Source: Bacillota bacterium (GTDB lineage: Bacteria; Bacillota; Clostridia; Acetivibrionales; DTU013). From it: a stretch of DNA of 49,685 nucleotides. This document shows, in pieces, positions 25,107 to 34,702 of the stretch. Every line of letters begins with the position of its first letter. The first letter of the stretch is position 1. The stretch lies in assembly GCA_023411715.1 (NCBI GenBank), contig JAEYOM010000121.1, positions 1 to 49,685 of the forward strand, given 5' to 3'. A program made the position numbers and the translations under genes. The notes under the pieces were generated by a model. The model did not search any database and was not told the DNA's origin. It saw nothing but the letters and a program-made list of their open reading frames with translations.

Positions 25107-25553
25107 TTGTCCGGAGCATATGATAAGACGGAAGTCGGCAGGTTGATATTCGAATTGGGAAAATTGATGAAGCAGTATATGCGTAAAAATTTTGAACATG
25201 AAGGCATAACTATGCCGCAGAGTTCCGTTCTTGGCATGCTGATGAAAAACGGAGAAATGAAGATAACGGAACTAAGCAGCAAACTGACACTTTCCAACAG
25301 CACCGTTTCAGGCATCGTTGACAGGCTTGAGAGGCAGCAGCTGATCGAAAGGCGCCGAAGTGAAGAGGACAGAAGGATCGTTTTTGTTAAAGTTTCACAG
25401 AAATTTCTTGAAATGCACACCGAGTCGCATAAGAAAATCGAAAGATCCTTTGAGGAATTACTCGACAAAGGGACCCCGGAGGAAATCGATAAAATTATCG
25501 ACGGTTTGAAAACCCTGGAGAGAATAGTCGGTAAATGTAATAAAAAGGGATAA
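25107..25553 (+). CDS. MarR family regulator of the ABC exporter
   Basis: A 148-residue MarR protein with a winged helix (MKITELSSKLTLSNSTVSGIVDRLERQQLIER) and wing RRSEEDRRIVFVKVS, close to regulators of multidrug exporters. TTG at 25107 is preferred because gagaggtg lies 5 bases upstream; ATG 25092 has ggag only 3 bases away and TTG 25083 has nothing convincing, so the start is uncertain. It precedes the two ABC exporter genes by about 90 bases and probably represses them. Confidence 0.85.
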   Translation: MSGAYDKTEVGRLIFELGKLMKQYMRKNFEHEGITMPQSSVLGMLMKNGEMKITELSSKLTLSNSTVSGIVDRLERQQLIERRRSEEDRRIVFVKVSQKFLEMHTESHKKIERSFEELLDKGTPEEIDKIIDGLKTLERIVGKCNKKG

Positions 25554-25640
25554 TATGATAAAAGATTGGCTTTTGTAAGACAATTTGCATCAGATAACGT
25601 ATATTACTGAAAAAAATAATGAGCAAGAGAGGGTTCGGAT

Positions 25641-27368
25641 ATGCTTAAACTTTACAGGTTTTTGAAACCTTATAGTTTTATGATCGGCCTGGTGCTGATC
25701 TTTATATTCCTGCAAACGCTCGGCGACCTTTATCTGCCGACCTTAATGGGCGACATAATAAATAATGGCGTCATGCAGGGCAATACGAAAAAGATACTGC
25801 AGATCGGGGGAGAGATGCTGCTGGTGACGGGCGGAGGAGCGATCTGCGCCATCATATCCAGTTACCTTTCTTCAAGGATAGCAGTCGGGCTTGGTACGAT
25901 ACTGAGAAGTAAAATATTCAGAAAGGTCGAAAGTTTTTCGCTCTACGAATTTGACAAGATCGGAACGGCGACCCTGATCACGAGGACTACAAACGACATA
26001 ACACAGATCCAGATGGTAACAGTTATGATCACGAGAATGATGATCAGTGCGCCTATGATGGCAATCGGCGGAACCATCCTGGCTTTGAGGAGGGACAAAC
26101 CGCTGACGCTGGTGCTTGCTGTTTCGCTGCCCCTGCTTGCCGGAGTGATCATTCTGATTGCATCCCGAATGGCACCGTTGTTCAAGGCTGTCCAGAAAAA
26201 AATCGATAGAATCAACCTTGTGCTGCGAGAAAAGCTTACGGGCATCAGGGTTATCCGTGCCTTCAATACCACTGAGCGTGAAGAGAAGCGTTTCGGAGAA
26301 GCGAATGACGACCTGACGAACAACTATATAAAAGTAAACAGGATAATGGCCTTCATGATGCCTTCGATCACGACCATAATGAGTCTGACGCAGCTGTCGA
26401 TCCTGTGGTTCGGCGGACTGCGCATATCATGGGGAGACATGGACCTCGGAGCGCTTTCTTCCTTTACACAGTACGCGATGCAGATAATGATGTCCATGCT
26501 CATGCTCTCAGTAATGTTCATCATGGTACCGCGTGCGCAGGCTGCGGCAGTAAGGATCAATGAAGTGCTGGACACAGAGCCTGAGATCGTCGATCCAGGT
26601 ACGACCAAGGAATCAAATGCCGGAAAGGGCTATATAGAATTCAAGGATGTTACCTTCAGTTACCATGGTGCGGAAGAGCCGGCACTGCGCAACATAAGCT
26701 TTGCAGCCAAGCCGGGGGAGATCACGGCGATCATAGGCAGTACGGGTTCTGGCAAATCGACGCTGATCAACCTCATACCGCGCTTTTATGACGTGGAAAG
26801 CGGAAGCGTATTGATAGACGGCGTCGATGTAAGAGAATGCTCGCAGGAATACCTCCGCGGAAAGATCGGCTTTGTTCCACAAAAGGCAGTCCTTTTCTCC
26901 GGCACTATTGCGGAAAACATAAAGGTCGGAAAAGATGACGCCACGGAAGAGGAAATACGCCATGCCGCAGAGATCGCGCAGGCTGCCGATTTCATAGCAG
27001 GCATGGACGGCGGGTATGAACATGAAATTGCACAGGGAGGAACCAACGTATCCGGCGGTCAGAAGCAGAGGCTATCCATCGCCCGGGCGCTGGTGAGGAA
27101 GCCTGAAATATATATATTTGACGACAGCTTTTCAGCGTTGGATTTCAAAACGGACGCAAAGCTTCGTGCAGCATTGAAAAAGGAAATCGCGGAAGCAACT
27201 GTTATCATAATTACTCAAAGGGTCGGCACAGTCATGGACGCAGACAGGATTATTGTCCTCGATGACGGCCAGGTGGCCGGAATGGGGAAACACAAGGAAC
27301 TGCTGGCCAACTGCGGCGTATACCGTGAAATTGTGGAATCCCAGCTGTCAGAGGAGGAGATCGCATGA
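25641..27368 (+). CDS. ABC exporter half-transporter, degenerate-site subunit
   Basis: A 575-residue type I ABC exporter half: six transmembrane helices (about 1-310) and a nucleotide-binding domain. Walker A is GSTGSGKST and the signature VSGGQKQR. The Walker B end is FDDSFSALD, with Asp instead of the catalytic Glu, and the H-loop is TQRVGT, with Gln for His. These substitutions mark the non-catalytic partner of heterodimeric exporters such as BmrCD or TM287/288. Its stop overlaps the start of the next gene by 4 bases. Likely role: drug or lipid export under control of the MarR protein upstream. Confidence 0.92.
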   Translation: MLKLYRFLKPYSFMIGLVLIFIFLQTLGDLYLPTLMGDIINNGVMQGNTKKILQIGGEMLLVTGGGAICAIISSYLSSRIAVGLGTILRSKIFRKVESFSLYEFDKIGTATLITRTTNDITQIQMVTVMITRMMISAPMMAIGGTILALRRDKPLTLVLAVSLPLLAGVIILIASRMAPLFKAVQKKIDRINLVLREKLTGIRVIRAFNTTEREEKRFGEANDDLTNNYIKVNRIMAFMMPSITTIMSLTQLSILWFGGLRISWGDMDLGALSSFTQYAMQIMMSMLMLSVMFIMVPRAQAAAVRINEVLDTEPEIVDPGTTKESNAGKGYIEFKDVTFSYHGAEEPALRNISFAAKPGEITAIIGSTGSGKSTLINLIPRFYDVESGSVLIDGVDVRECSQEYLRGKIGFVPQKAVLFSGTIAENIKVGKDDATEEEIRHAAEIAQAADFIAGMDGGYEHEIAQGGTNVSGGQKQRLSIARALVRKPEIYIFDDSFSALDFKTDAKLRAALKKEIAEATVIIITQRVGTVMDADRIIVLDDGQVAGMGKHKELLANCGVYREIVESQLSEEEIA

Positions 27369-29881
27369 GTGAACAGGACAACAAGTTCCAAAACAGTCCT
27401 CCGAGGAGAAGAGGCCCGATGGGCGGCCCTGGCCCGATGGGCGGCATGGGTATGCCGGTACAGAAGGCAAAGGATTTTAAGGGAACATTAAAAAGATTGA
27501 TAAGATATTTGAGACCGCACAGGATCAGGCTGATCATAGTCCTGATATTTACGATCGCCAGCACTGCCTTCACTATAGCGGCGCCCAAAGTCATGAGCAA
27601 GGGCATGAACAAGCTGCAGGATTCGTATATGGCCAGTTCGATGCTCAAGAATCTGGCGAAGGGTCAGAAGCAGGCTGTTGATGAAATATACAAGTCAATA
27701 GCCGTGCAGGTATACAACGGTGTTTTGGAGGGTCAAAAGGCTGCCGTTGATGGAATAACGAAACAAATGGGAGCAGCGCAGGGCTCGCAGGCTTCTGCGG
27801 CCTTGGACTCCAAGACCCTTGATACGATTAAACAGCTGTTGGAGATACCCATGCTGGAAAGCGTCAGCGATCCGGCGCAGAGGGAGGACGTAGTAAGGAG
27901 ATTCCTCGACGTATCGGAAAATATGCCTGCAAGCGGTAGCCAGGCTCAAAACTCATCTATGCAGATAGATGCCGACGTATTGGATAAAGCTCTGGCAACG
28001 ATCCCGGAGATCAAGGATTTTACCGTAAAACCCAATTCAGGCGCTCCAATGACAATGACCAAGCAGGATCAGGATGCATTGTACGGTTTCCTCAAGCTGC
28101 CGATGCTCGATACTTTGACGGATCCGAACCAGAAGGCGGATATCAGCAAACAGATCCTCGATCTCGGCAAAGCGATGCAAAACTTGATGAAAGGCTCTGC
28201 CTTAAGTCCGAGAAGCGATATCAAATATACTGACGCCCAGATCGACAGCGTTATCAGGGCTATACGTGAGACTAACGGTGAGTATGACTTCAACTATATC
28301 GGGATGATCGTTCTGATACTGATTGGAATGTACATTGTCAGTTCGCTGTTCAGCCTGATCATGGGACTTGTAATGTCGGGCGTTGCGCAGAACACGGTGC
28401 GCGACCTCAGAAGAGAAGTGGACAGCAAGCTTTCACGTCTGCCGCTGAAATATTTCGACATGCACCCCCACGGCGATATACTGAGCCGCGTGACAAACGA
28501 CGTAGATACCGTTGCCGGAACGCTGCAGCAGAGCCTGACGCAGATCATCACATCAGTGATAACGATCATAGGCTATATCATAATGATGCTGACGATCAGC
28601 CCGATACTGACGCTGATCGTATTGGCCACGATGCCGCTGTATATCCTGGTTACGACCATGATCGCAAAGAAATCACAGAAGTACTTTGCGGCACAGCAGA
28701 AGGAACTGGGCGACCTGAGCGGACATGTAGAGGAGATGTATTCGGGTCACAAGATAGTCAAGGCATTCGGCCGCGAGAATGTTTCGATCGAAACCTTCGA
28801 TGATATCAACAACCGGCTTAGCAGTGCAGGCTGGAGAGCGCAGTTCGTATCCGGCGTCATGTTCCCGCTGACGAACTTCATAAGCAACCTTGGATACGTA
28901 GGCATAAGCGTAGTCGGCGGCATCTGGATCACAAAGAGCATCTTGGGGATAGGCGACATACTTGCATTCATACAGTACTCCAGGTCGTTCACCATGCCGA
29001 TCGTCCAGACAGCCAATATCGCAAACATTATCCAGTCGACCGTTGCATGCGCGGAGCGTGTATTCGAAGTGCTGGATGAGGAAGAAGAGATCCCTGACAA
29101 GCAGGACGCAGTCGTTATAGAACACCCGAAGGGCGTTGTACGGTTCGACCATGTGGATTTCAGATACAAGGAAGACGTGCCGCTGATAGAGAATATGAAC
29201 ATGGATGTAAGAGCAGGGCATACCATAGCGATTGTCGGTCCCACCGGCGCCGGAAAGACAACGCTTGTCAACCTGCTGATGCGCTTCTATGAGATTAACG
29301 CCGGGGAGATCAGTATAGACGGTGTCGACATCAGGGACATAAAGCGCAGTGAACTCAGGAAGATGTTCGGCATGGTGCTGCAGGACACCTGGCTGTTCAA
29401 CGGCACCATCAAGGACAATATCGCCTATGGCAGGGAAAGCGCTTCGATGGATGAGATCGTCAATGCGGCGAAAGCGGCACATGCGGACCGTTTCATCAGG
29501 ACCCTGCCGGAAGGCTACAATACGGTGCTGAACGAAGAGGCATCCAATATATCCCAAGGCCAGAAGCAGCTCCTGACGATAGCACGTGCCATACTTGCCG
29601 ATCCGGCGATACTGATACTCGACGAGGCTACCAGCAGCGTCGATACTAGGACGGAAGTGCTGATACAGAAGGCAATGACACACCTTATGCGAAACAGAAC
29701 GAGCTTTGTCATCGCTCACAGGCTTTCAACCATACGAGACGCGGAACTTATACTCGTAATGAATAAGGGAACCATAGTCGAGATGGGCAACCACAAGGAA
29801 CTGCTTGCTAAAGGCGGGTTCTATGCAGACATCTACAATAGCCAGTTCTCGGGCGCTAACCTTGAGAATGAAGCGGTATGA
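27365..29881 (+). CDS. ABC exporter half-transporter with large extracellular insert
   Basis: An 838-residue half-transporter, about 200 residues longer than usual. A Gly/Pro/Met-rich N-terminus (about 10-35) precedes helix 1 (LIIVLIFTIASTAFTIA). Residues about 75-310 form a soluble insert before the next helix (IGMIVLILIGMYIVSSLF). The remaining helices and the nucleotide-binding domain follow: Walker A GPTGAGKTT, Walker B LILDEATSSVD, H-loop IAHRLST, all canonical, but the signature is ISQGQKQ. In the heterodimer it supplies the catalytic Glu while the partner supplies the good signature. The insert contains two similar segments, described in the findings. Confidence 0.9.
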   Translation: MSEQDNKFQNSPPRRRGPMGGPGPMGGMGMPVQKAKDFKGTLKRLIRYLRPHRIRLIIVLIFTIASTAFTIAAPKVMSKGMNKLQDSYMASSMLKNLAKGQKQAVDEIYKSIAVQVYNGVLEGQKAAVDGITKQMGAAQGSQASAALDSKTLDTIKQLLEIPMLESVSDPAQREDVVRRFLDVSENMPASGSQAQNSSMQIDADVLDKALATIPEIKDFTVKPNSGAPMTMTKQDQDALYGFLKLPMLDTLTDPNQKADISKQILDLGKAMQNLMKGSALSPRSDIKYTDAQIDSVIRAIRETNGEYDFNYIGMIVLILIGMYIVSSLFSLIMGLVMSGVAQNTVRDLRREVDSKLSRLPLKYFDMHPHGDILSRVTNDVDTVAGTLQQSLTQIITSVITIIGYIIMMLTISPILTLIVLATMPLYILVTTMIAKKSQKYFAAQQKELGDLSGHVEEMYSGHKIVKAFGRENVSIETFDDINNRLSSAGWRAQFVSGVMFPLTNFISNLGYVGISVVGGIWITKSILGIGDILAFIQYSRSFTMPIVQTANIANIIQSTVACAERVFEVLDEEEEIPDKQDAVVIEHPKGVVRFDHVDFRYKEDVPLIENMNMDVRAGHTIAIVGPTGAGKTTLVNLLMRFYEINAGEISIDGVDIRDIKRSELRKMFGMVLQDTWLFNGTIKDNIAYGRESASMDEIVNAAKAAHADRFIRTLPEGYNTVLNEEASNISQGQKQLLTIARAILADPAILILDEATSSVDTRTEVLIQKAMTHLMRNRTSFVIAHRLSTIRDAELILVMNKGTIVEMGNHKELLAKGGFYADIYNSQFSGANLENEAV

Positions 29882-29981
29882 TGAGGATCGAACCGGCATA
29901 TAGGGAAAAGAGCGGTATAAAAGGGCGGTACAAAGAGCGATATAAAAGAGATATATAATAGAGAGTACAGAGATATGTAAC

Positions 29982-30015
29982 AAGAGGCGTCGAAATATCA
30001 TCCGCCGCCTCTTTT
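29982..30015 (+). terminator. Terminator of the ABC exporter operon
   Basis: AAGAGGCG and CGCCTCTT arms around an AT-rich loop, followed by tttactcatttt, about 100 bases after the stop. Confidence 0.7.
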
Positions 30016-30087
30016 ACTCATTTTCTGTCCGAAGAATTTCTTCAATAATCACCGTCTATAGGATTTGAAACTGCAATTCCGCCGGTG

Positions 30088-30237
30088 GAGGTCGTACCTG
30101 CGGAGATCGTTCCGTGGGAGGTCGTACCTGCGGAGATCGTTCCGTGGGAGATCGTACCTGCGGAGATCGTTCCGTGGGAGGTCGTTCAGTTGGAGATTGT
30201 TCCGTGGGAGGTCGTTCCGTTGGAGATTGTCTCGGTG
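30088..30237 (-). repeat. 30-bp tandem repeats in and beyond the amidase gene
   Basis: Five units of about 30 bases start at 30088, 30118, 30148, 30178 and 30208. The first two are identical and the others differ by a few bases. On the minus strand they encode a GTTS/HGTIS-type decapeptide. The amidase stop codon lies inside the fourth unit. Confidence 0.9.
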
Positions 30238-31748
30238 GAGCTTGCTCCGTCAGAGTTTCCGACAGAGTTTCCGTCAGAACTTCTATCGGCAGTTCCATCA
30301 GCGCTTCCAATGGCGGTGGTTCCGCGGACGACATCTGTCCCGTCAGCGCTTCCAATGCCGGCGGTTCCATCTACGGAGCCTGTGTCAACAGTGCTTCTGT
30401 CAGAGTTTCCGACAGAGTTTCCGTCAGAACTTCCATCGTCAGTTCCATCAGCGCTTTTGTCAGATGAGCTTCCGCCTGCGGAATCAATGGTCTCGGGAAT
30501 CTGCCCCGAAGCCAGTGCATTGTATTTCTCCGTAACTGTACTTATCACATCATTCCAGGATATGCCCCACTTTGCAAGGTATGCTACAGGATCGGAATGA
30601 TTAGTGTCGCCGAGATAGTCGGACACCTGAAAATGACCCCACAGTGTTCCTGTTCCGTCCGCTTTCGCGGGCGTCACTCCGAGATTGCGGGCGTAAAGAT
30701 ATTCTGCAGCCCTCTGGGTTATCTTGTCGAACGATATATCGAAATCTCTCTGATTTGAAGCATCACAGAGTTCAAGGTTTATAAACCTGTCATTGCCGCT
30801 TTCTCCGACACCCCATGACTTATAGTCGGGATCGGCGACCTGTATGATCTCGCTGGGGTCTATGAACTCATGAACGAAGGCTTTTGACCAGTGCTTTCTT
30901 TCATAATCCGCCTCCATCCGGGCATTATCCCCCGGACTGGCAGTATAATGTATGACGACGCCCTCGTATTTTCCTACACCTTTGATGTAAGGTATCTGAG
31001 GTATTCCGGGGATCCATTCTTTGTTAACTTTATATAAGGAATTGATAACATTTTGAACTACGCTGCCCTGAGCCGTATTTACTGTGCTTGCAGCGTCCGT
31101 GCCCGTATTGCCGCGGCCGGTATCTCCCCTTATCAACTCTCCGCCTCTTGACGTGTTATTATTCCGTCCGAGCAGCCTGCCGATGACGGATATCGTTTTA
31201 TCATCCGCGATGCCGTTCGGATCAAGGCCAAAGCATTTCTGGAACTGGTAGACGGCGTTTTCCGTTATCGGGCCGAAACTGCCGGTCGGTGATACCTTCA
31301 TATAACCCAATAGCTTCAGGTCGTTCTGAAGGTTCGTTACCTGCTGGCCTGCCGATCCTCTTTTCAAGCCGTCCGGTTCTGCCTTAACAGGTTTTTTCGC
31401 CGGTTTGGGCGTGCTTTTTGTTGTGGTTTTCGCCGGAGTTTTTGGTTTCAGCAATGCATCGAGTTTGTTATATGTAAGAGTTGCCACTACGCCTGTGGCA
31501 GATATGCCGTATTTCTTCTGGAATTTCTTTACGGCGGATACTGTCAGGTCACCGTAGTAACCGGTCGGATTTGTTGAGAAAAAGCCCAGTTTCTTGAGGT
31601 TGCTTTGCAGAGTTTTGACTGAACTGCCGCTCATTCCCGCTTTTAAGATCGGCCTGCTTGACGCGGCGTAAGTATTTGCCGGTATAACGGAAAAAGACAG
31701 CAAAAAAATCAGGCCGAAGGATAAGAGTTTGACCAGGTGTTTTCTCAT
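30186..31748 (-). CDS. Secreted N-acetylmuramoyl-L-alanine amidase with repeat tail
   Basis: A 520-residue exported cell-wall hydrolase. A signal peptide (LLSFGLIFLLSFSVIPANTYA) is followed by two peptidoglycan-binding domains (about 38-98 and 130-190), a Lys/Pro/Thr linker between them, and an amidase_2 (PGRP-like) domain (about 235-400). Putative zinc ligands lie in VVIHYTASPG and GDTNHSDP. The last 100 residues are Ser/Gly/Asp/Thr repeats (SADGT, SSDGNSVGNSD). The enzyme cuts the bond between muramic acid and the stem peptide. The gene ends at a TGA inside a 30-bp repeat; the repeats continue in frame for 47 more codons to 30042, so the tail was probably longer. Confidence 0.9.
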   Translation of the reverse strand: MRKHLVKLLSFGLIFLLSFSVIPANTYAASSRPILKAGMSGSSVKTLQSNLKKLGFFSTNPTGYYGDLTVSAVKKFQKKYGISATGVVATLTYNKLDALLKPKTPAKTTTKSTPKPAKKPVKAEPDGLKRGSAGQQVTNLQNDLKLLGYMKVSPTGSFGPITENAVYQFQKCFGLDPNGIADDKTISVIGRLLGRNNNTSRGGELIRGDTGRGNTGTDAASTVNTAQGSVVQNVINSLYKVNKEWIPGIPQIPYIKGVGKYEGVVIHYTASPGDNARMEADYERKHWSKAFVHEFIDPSEIIQVADPDYKSWGVGESGNDRFINLELCDASNQRDFDISFDKITQRAAEYLYARNLGVTPAKADGTGTLWGHFQVSDYLGDTNHSDPVAYLAKWGISWNDVISTVTEKYNALASGQIPETIDSAGGSSSDKSADGTDDGSSDGNSVGNSDRSTVDTGSVDGTAGIGSADGTDVVRGTTAIGSADGTADRSSDGNSVGNSDGASSTETISNGTTSHGTISN

Positions 31749-31932
31749 AGATGTGCCTCCAGAAATATGTACAGCTTATGGTAAAATTTAATAATACAAG
31801 TTTAATTATAGCAATTGTTTACCATAATGGATATCAGTAAATGCAGACAATTAACATAATACTTTGTCCACATCTCTGAGGCTGATTAGTGGAAGTGCTC
31901 CCAAATGCTGATATTAGTGGGCCTGTGAACCA

Positions 31933-31961
31933 TTGTTGGCCAATGCTTTTAATGGTATACT
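31933..31961 (+). promoter_or_regulatory. Promoter of the YesN/YesM regulator genes
   Basis: TTGTTG (31933-31938), a 17-base spacer and TATACT (31956-31961), 68 bases upstream of the ATG at 32029. This also argues against upstream in-frame starts. Confidence 0.6.
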
Positions 31962-32028
31962 CACTTTGAACTATTTGTACTGTATTGCAAGAAATATAAA
32001 CCTGTATTGGAAAGCGGGAGAAATAGCG

Positions 32029-33639
32029 ATGATGAAGGTTTTGATTGCAGATGATGAAATCAAGGTATGTCAGTTGATATCTCATTTGATAGACTGGCAG
32101 GCTTTTGGCCTGGAGGTCGCCGGTATCGTAAACGACGGGAAATCGGCATTCCAGTTTATATGTGAAAAAAAGCCCGATATCGTTGTCACGGATATCAGGA
32201 TGCCGAATTATGACGGCATCGAGCTTGTCAAAAGATCCAAGGAACTGTTCCCGGATATCCATTTTATCATAATCAGTGGATACAGCCATTTTGAATATGC
32301 GCAGAACGCAATAAAGTACGGGGTCGAAGACTATCTTCTTAAGCCGCTCAAGAAAAAGGAGCTTGAAGGCACGCTGAATAAAATACTTGATAAACACTCT
32401 GCAATGCAGAATATTGCTTCGGAAAGGGAAAAGCTGCAATCCCTGGTCCAGCACGCCGAGGAGAAGGTCCGGAAGAACCTCGTGGCCGATATGGTCATGA
32501 ACCCCGGCGGACTTGAACAATTCTTCAGTATGGAGACAGTGAACCAGGAATACCACTGCCACTTTACCAAAGGTTTTTATGCCGTATTAAAGATACAGCC
32601 GTTTCTGACCGCGGAAATCATTAATGAAGAAGCATACGCGCTGCTGCTTTCAAAACTGCAGGCCATGGTCGGGGAAAAGCTCGCTGCCTGCTGCGAAGAG
32701 CTCGTGATGTCCGTCAACGAGAACGCTGTCCTTTGCATCATTAACATAAAGGACCCCTCGCTTACAGAAGTGAAAAGGCAGCTGAACAAAGTAAAAAACG
32801 ATGTCACAAACCTCCGCGAAATATTTGAGGAGATACGTGTCATAATGGGATTCAGCAGCGTAGTGGACGATATAAAGGAACTATTTTCATGCCTTTCGGA
32901 GGCGGATGTTTCAGTTCTGAACCGATTTTCGGAGCCAGGGAAAAATATTATGGAGTTTTCTTCATATCACTCTGCCAACGTTACGGCCACAGAATTGGTA
33001 GATCAAAAATACAGGAACGATTTGCTGGGATCGATGGAAGTGTTCGATTCCGAAGGAATCCTGAGTAAGCTAAAGGCGCTCGGTGAACGGCTTGAACAAT
33101 ATTCGTACGACGGTAAGCTGATATACGACTGCTACCTGGAAATAGTCGGTATTTTTATTTTCGGTATGAAGAACGGCAATATAGAATTCGATTTCCCCAA
33201 TACGAACTGGTTCATAAAAAAATATAATCAATATATGTCGACTAAAGAAGCTTTCGACGGTTTGCAGAAGGATATCCGTCTCATTTATGAAAAATTCGAG
33301 GAGAACAGGAAAATGGCGGATTACAAGCCTATCCGCATGGCAAAGCAGTACATCAACGACAATTACAATACTGCGTTGACGCTCGAAAGCGTCAGTACAA
33401 GGATCGGGTTCAATCCGGCATATTTTTCCGCGTTGTTTAAGAAAGAGACAGGTAAAAACTTCATGGAATATATAATGGAAGTCCGGGTACAAAACGCCAA
33501 GCAGCAGCTTGTACAAACCGGCAGGACTGTCGATGAGATCGCCATGGAGGTAGGTTATTCGGATATAAAGTATTTCTCCAGGCTGTTCAAGAAAATTACA
33601 GGTCTAAATCCATCAGAATACAGGAAATTGTATAGCTGA
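32029..33639 (+). CDS. YesN-type response regulator (receiver plus AraC domain)
   Basis: A 536-residue regulator. The receiver domain has ADDE at the acidic pocket, phosphoacceptor Asp in VVTDIRMPNYDG (about 55) and Lys in LLKPLKKKE. A long middle region (about 140-420) precedes the AraC-type HTH pair (YINDNYNTALTLESVSTRIG and VDEIAMEVGYSDIKYFSRLFKK). ATG 32029 follows gcgggag. It precedes its kinase and heads the sugar operon region, so it likely activates the MglBAC and GH3 genes. Gene order (regulator before kinase) is the reverse of B. subtilis yesMN. Confidence 0.9.
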   Translation: MMKVLIADDEIKVCQLISHLIDWQAFGLEVAGIVNDGKSAFQFICEKKPDIVVTDIRMPNYDGIELVKRSKELFPDIHFIIISGYSHFEYAQNAIKYGVEDYLLKPLKKKELEGTLNKILDKHSAMQNIASEREKLQSLVQHAEEKVRKNLVADMVMNPGGLEQFFSMETVNQEYHCHFTKGFYAVLKIQPFLTAEIINEEAYALLLSKLQAMVGEKLAACCEELVMSVNENAVLCIINIKDPSLTEVKRQLNKVKNDVTNLREIFEEIRVIMGFSSVVDDIKELFSCLSEADVSVLNRFSEPGKNIMEFSSYHSANVTATELVDQKYRNDLLGSMEVFDSEGILSKLKALGERLEQYSYDGKLIYDCYLEIVGIFIFGMKNGNIEFDFPNTNWFIKKYNQYMSTKEAFDGLQKDIRLIYEKFEENRKMADYKPIRMAKQYINDNYNTALTLESVSTRIGFNPAYFSALFKKETGKNFMEYIMEVRVQNAKQQLVQTGRTVDEIAMEVGYSDIKYFSRLFKKITGLNPSEYRKLYS

Positions 33640-33661
33640 AGCCGGATCAAGGAGCCGCATT

Positions 33662-34702
33662 ATGAAGGAAAAAATGAGGACATTTTCAGAACAGGCAATA
33701 ATTTTCATATTTTTATTGCTTGGTATGCTATTTCTGGTGACGATAGCCGCTTTTGCGATACTGTATAATAATGGCATAATAAATCCAAAAAGCATGTTGT
33801 TTGGTATACTGGCAGCAGCTTTCGTATTCTGCGTTATTTACATTTCCTGCGACAGATTCTGGCTGATGCCGTACCGGAAGTACTGCAGCCTGTTCAAAAA
33901 ATTTGTGGAAGGGCAAACCTACAATGAGCTCTTCGATAGCCAATATCAGGTATTTCCGGGGATGAAAGCCACTCTTGAACGTTTCAACGAGCTGCTGGAC
34001 AAGCAAAACGCGATCCAGCTTTCAACAAAACAGGCTGAGTTCCTGGCCCTGCAGAACCAAATCAATCCCCACTTCCTCTATAACACGCTGGAAGCGATCC
34101 GTGGGGACGCCTTATGCGCGGGCCTTGAAAATATTGCGGATATCACGGAAGCATTGTCCACTTTTTTTCGTTATACGATTACTGAGACGGAGAACCTCGT
34201 CACACTGGAGAATGAACTTGATAATGTTGAAAATTATTTCATGATACAGAGGTATCGGTTCGGCGAAAAGTTGAAAATGGAAATACACCTGCCGGAGAAT
34301 GAACCGGGTGCCCTGCAGCTGCAGCTTCCCAAGCTGACGCTCCAGCCTATTATAGAGAATGCTATTTTCCATGGACTGGAAGGCAAGGCTGAAGGTGGGA
34401 CGATAACGATCGAGGTCGAAATCACTCAGGGCAGGGTTCTGCTGAGTATCAGGGACAACGGAGTAGGAATACCTGAAAACGAGCTGGAAAGCATCAATAA
34501 TAAGCTTGACCATGTGTTTGCAAACTATATAAATGTTGAAAAGAAAAAGAAGGGCAGCATAGCTCTGAACAATGTGTGCAGGAGAATAAAGCTGCTGTTT
34601 GGCGAGGATTACGGGGTCCACATCTTCAGTATGGCCGATGTAGGTACGGACGTGCGCATCAGTATTCCGATCATAAAATCACAAAAGGGCGTTCAATCAT
34701 GA
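33662..34702 (+). CDS. YesM/LytS-type sensor kinase with minimal extracellular loop
   Basis: A 346-residue kinase of the His_kinase (YesM) family. Two transmembrane segments (about 12-35 and 45-63) are separated by only about 10 residues (NNGIINPKS), so there is no room for an extracellular sugar-binding domain. A linker of about 70 residues leads to the phosphoacceptor motif QINPHFLYN (about 133-141). The ATPase domain has QPIIENAIFHG and RDNGVGIP. Typical YesM kinases have a large extracellular sensor, so signal input must come from a partner in or under the membrane. Its TGA overlaps the ATG of the pseudo-ATPase gene. Confidence 0.88.
   Translation: MKEKMRTFSEQAIIFIFLLLGMLFLVTIAAFAILYNNGIINPKSMLFGILAAAFVFCVIYISCDRFWLMPYRKYCSLFKKFVEGQTYNELFDSQYQVFPGMKATLERFNELLDKQNAIQLSTKQAEFLALQNQINPHFLYNTLEAIRGDALCAGLENIADITEALSTFFRYTITETENLVTLENELDNVENYFMIQRYRFGEKLKMEIHLPENEPGALQLQLPKLTLQPIIENAIFHGLEGKAEGGTITIEVEITQGRVLLSIRDNGVGIPENELESINNKLDHVFANYINVEKKKKGSIALNNVCRRIKLLFGEDYGVHIFSMADVGTDVRISIPIIKSQKGVQS

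Noticed and set aside
29881..29958. Small Arg/Lys/Tyr-rich frame overlapping the ABC exporter stop
   Set aside because: Short, low complexity, no ribosome binding site of its own, ends just before a terminator.
30065..30600. Long open frames on the plus strand across the amidase tail
   Set aside because: They are a by-product of the 30-bp repeat, whose length is a multiple of three, and have no start signals.
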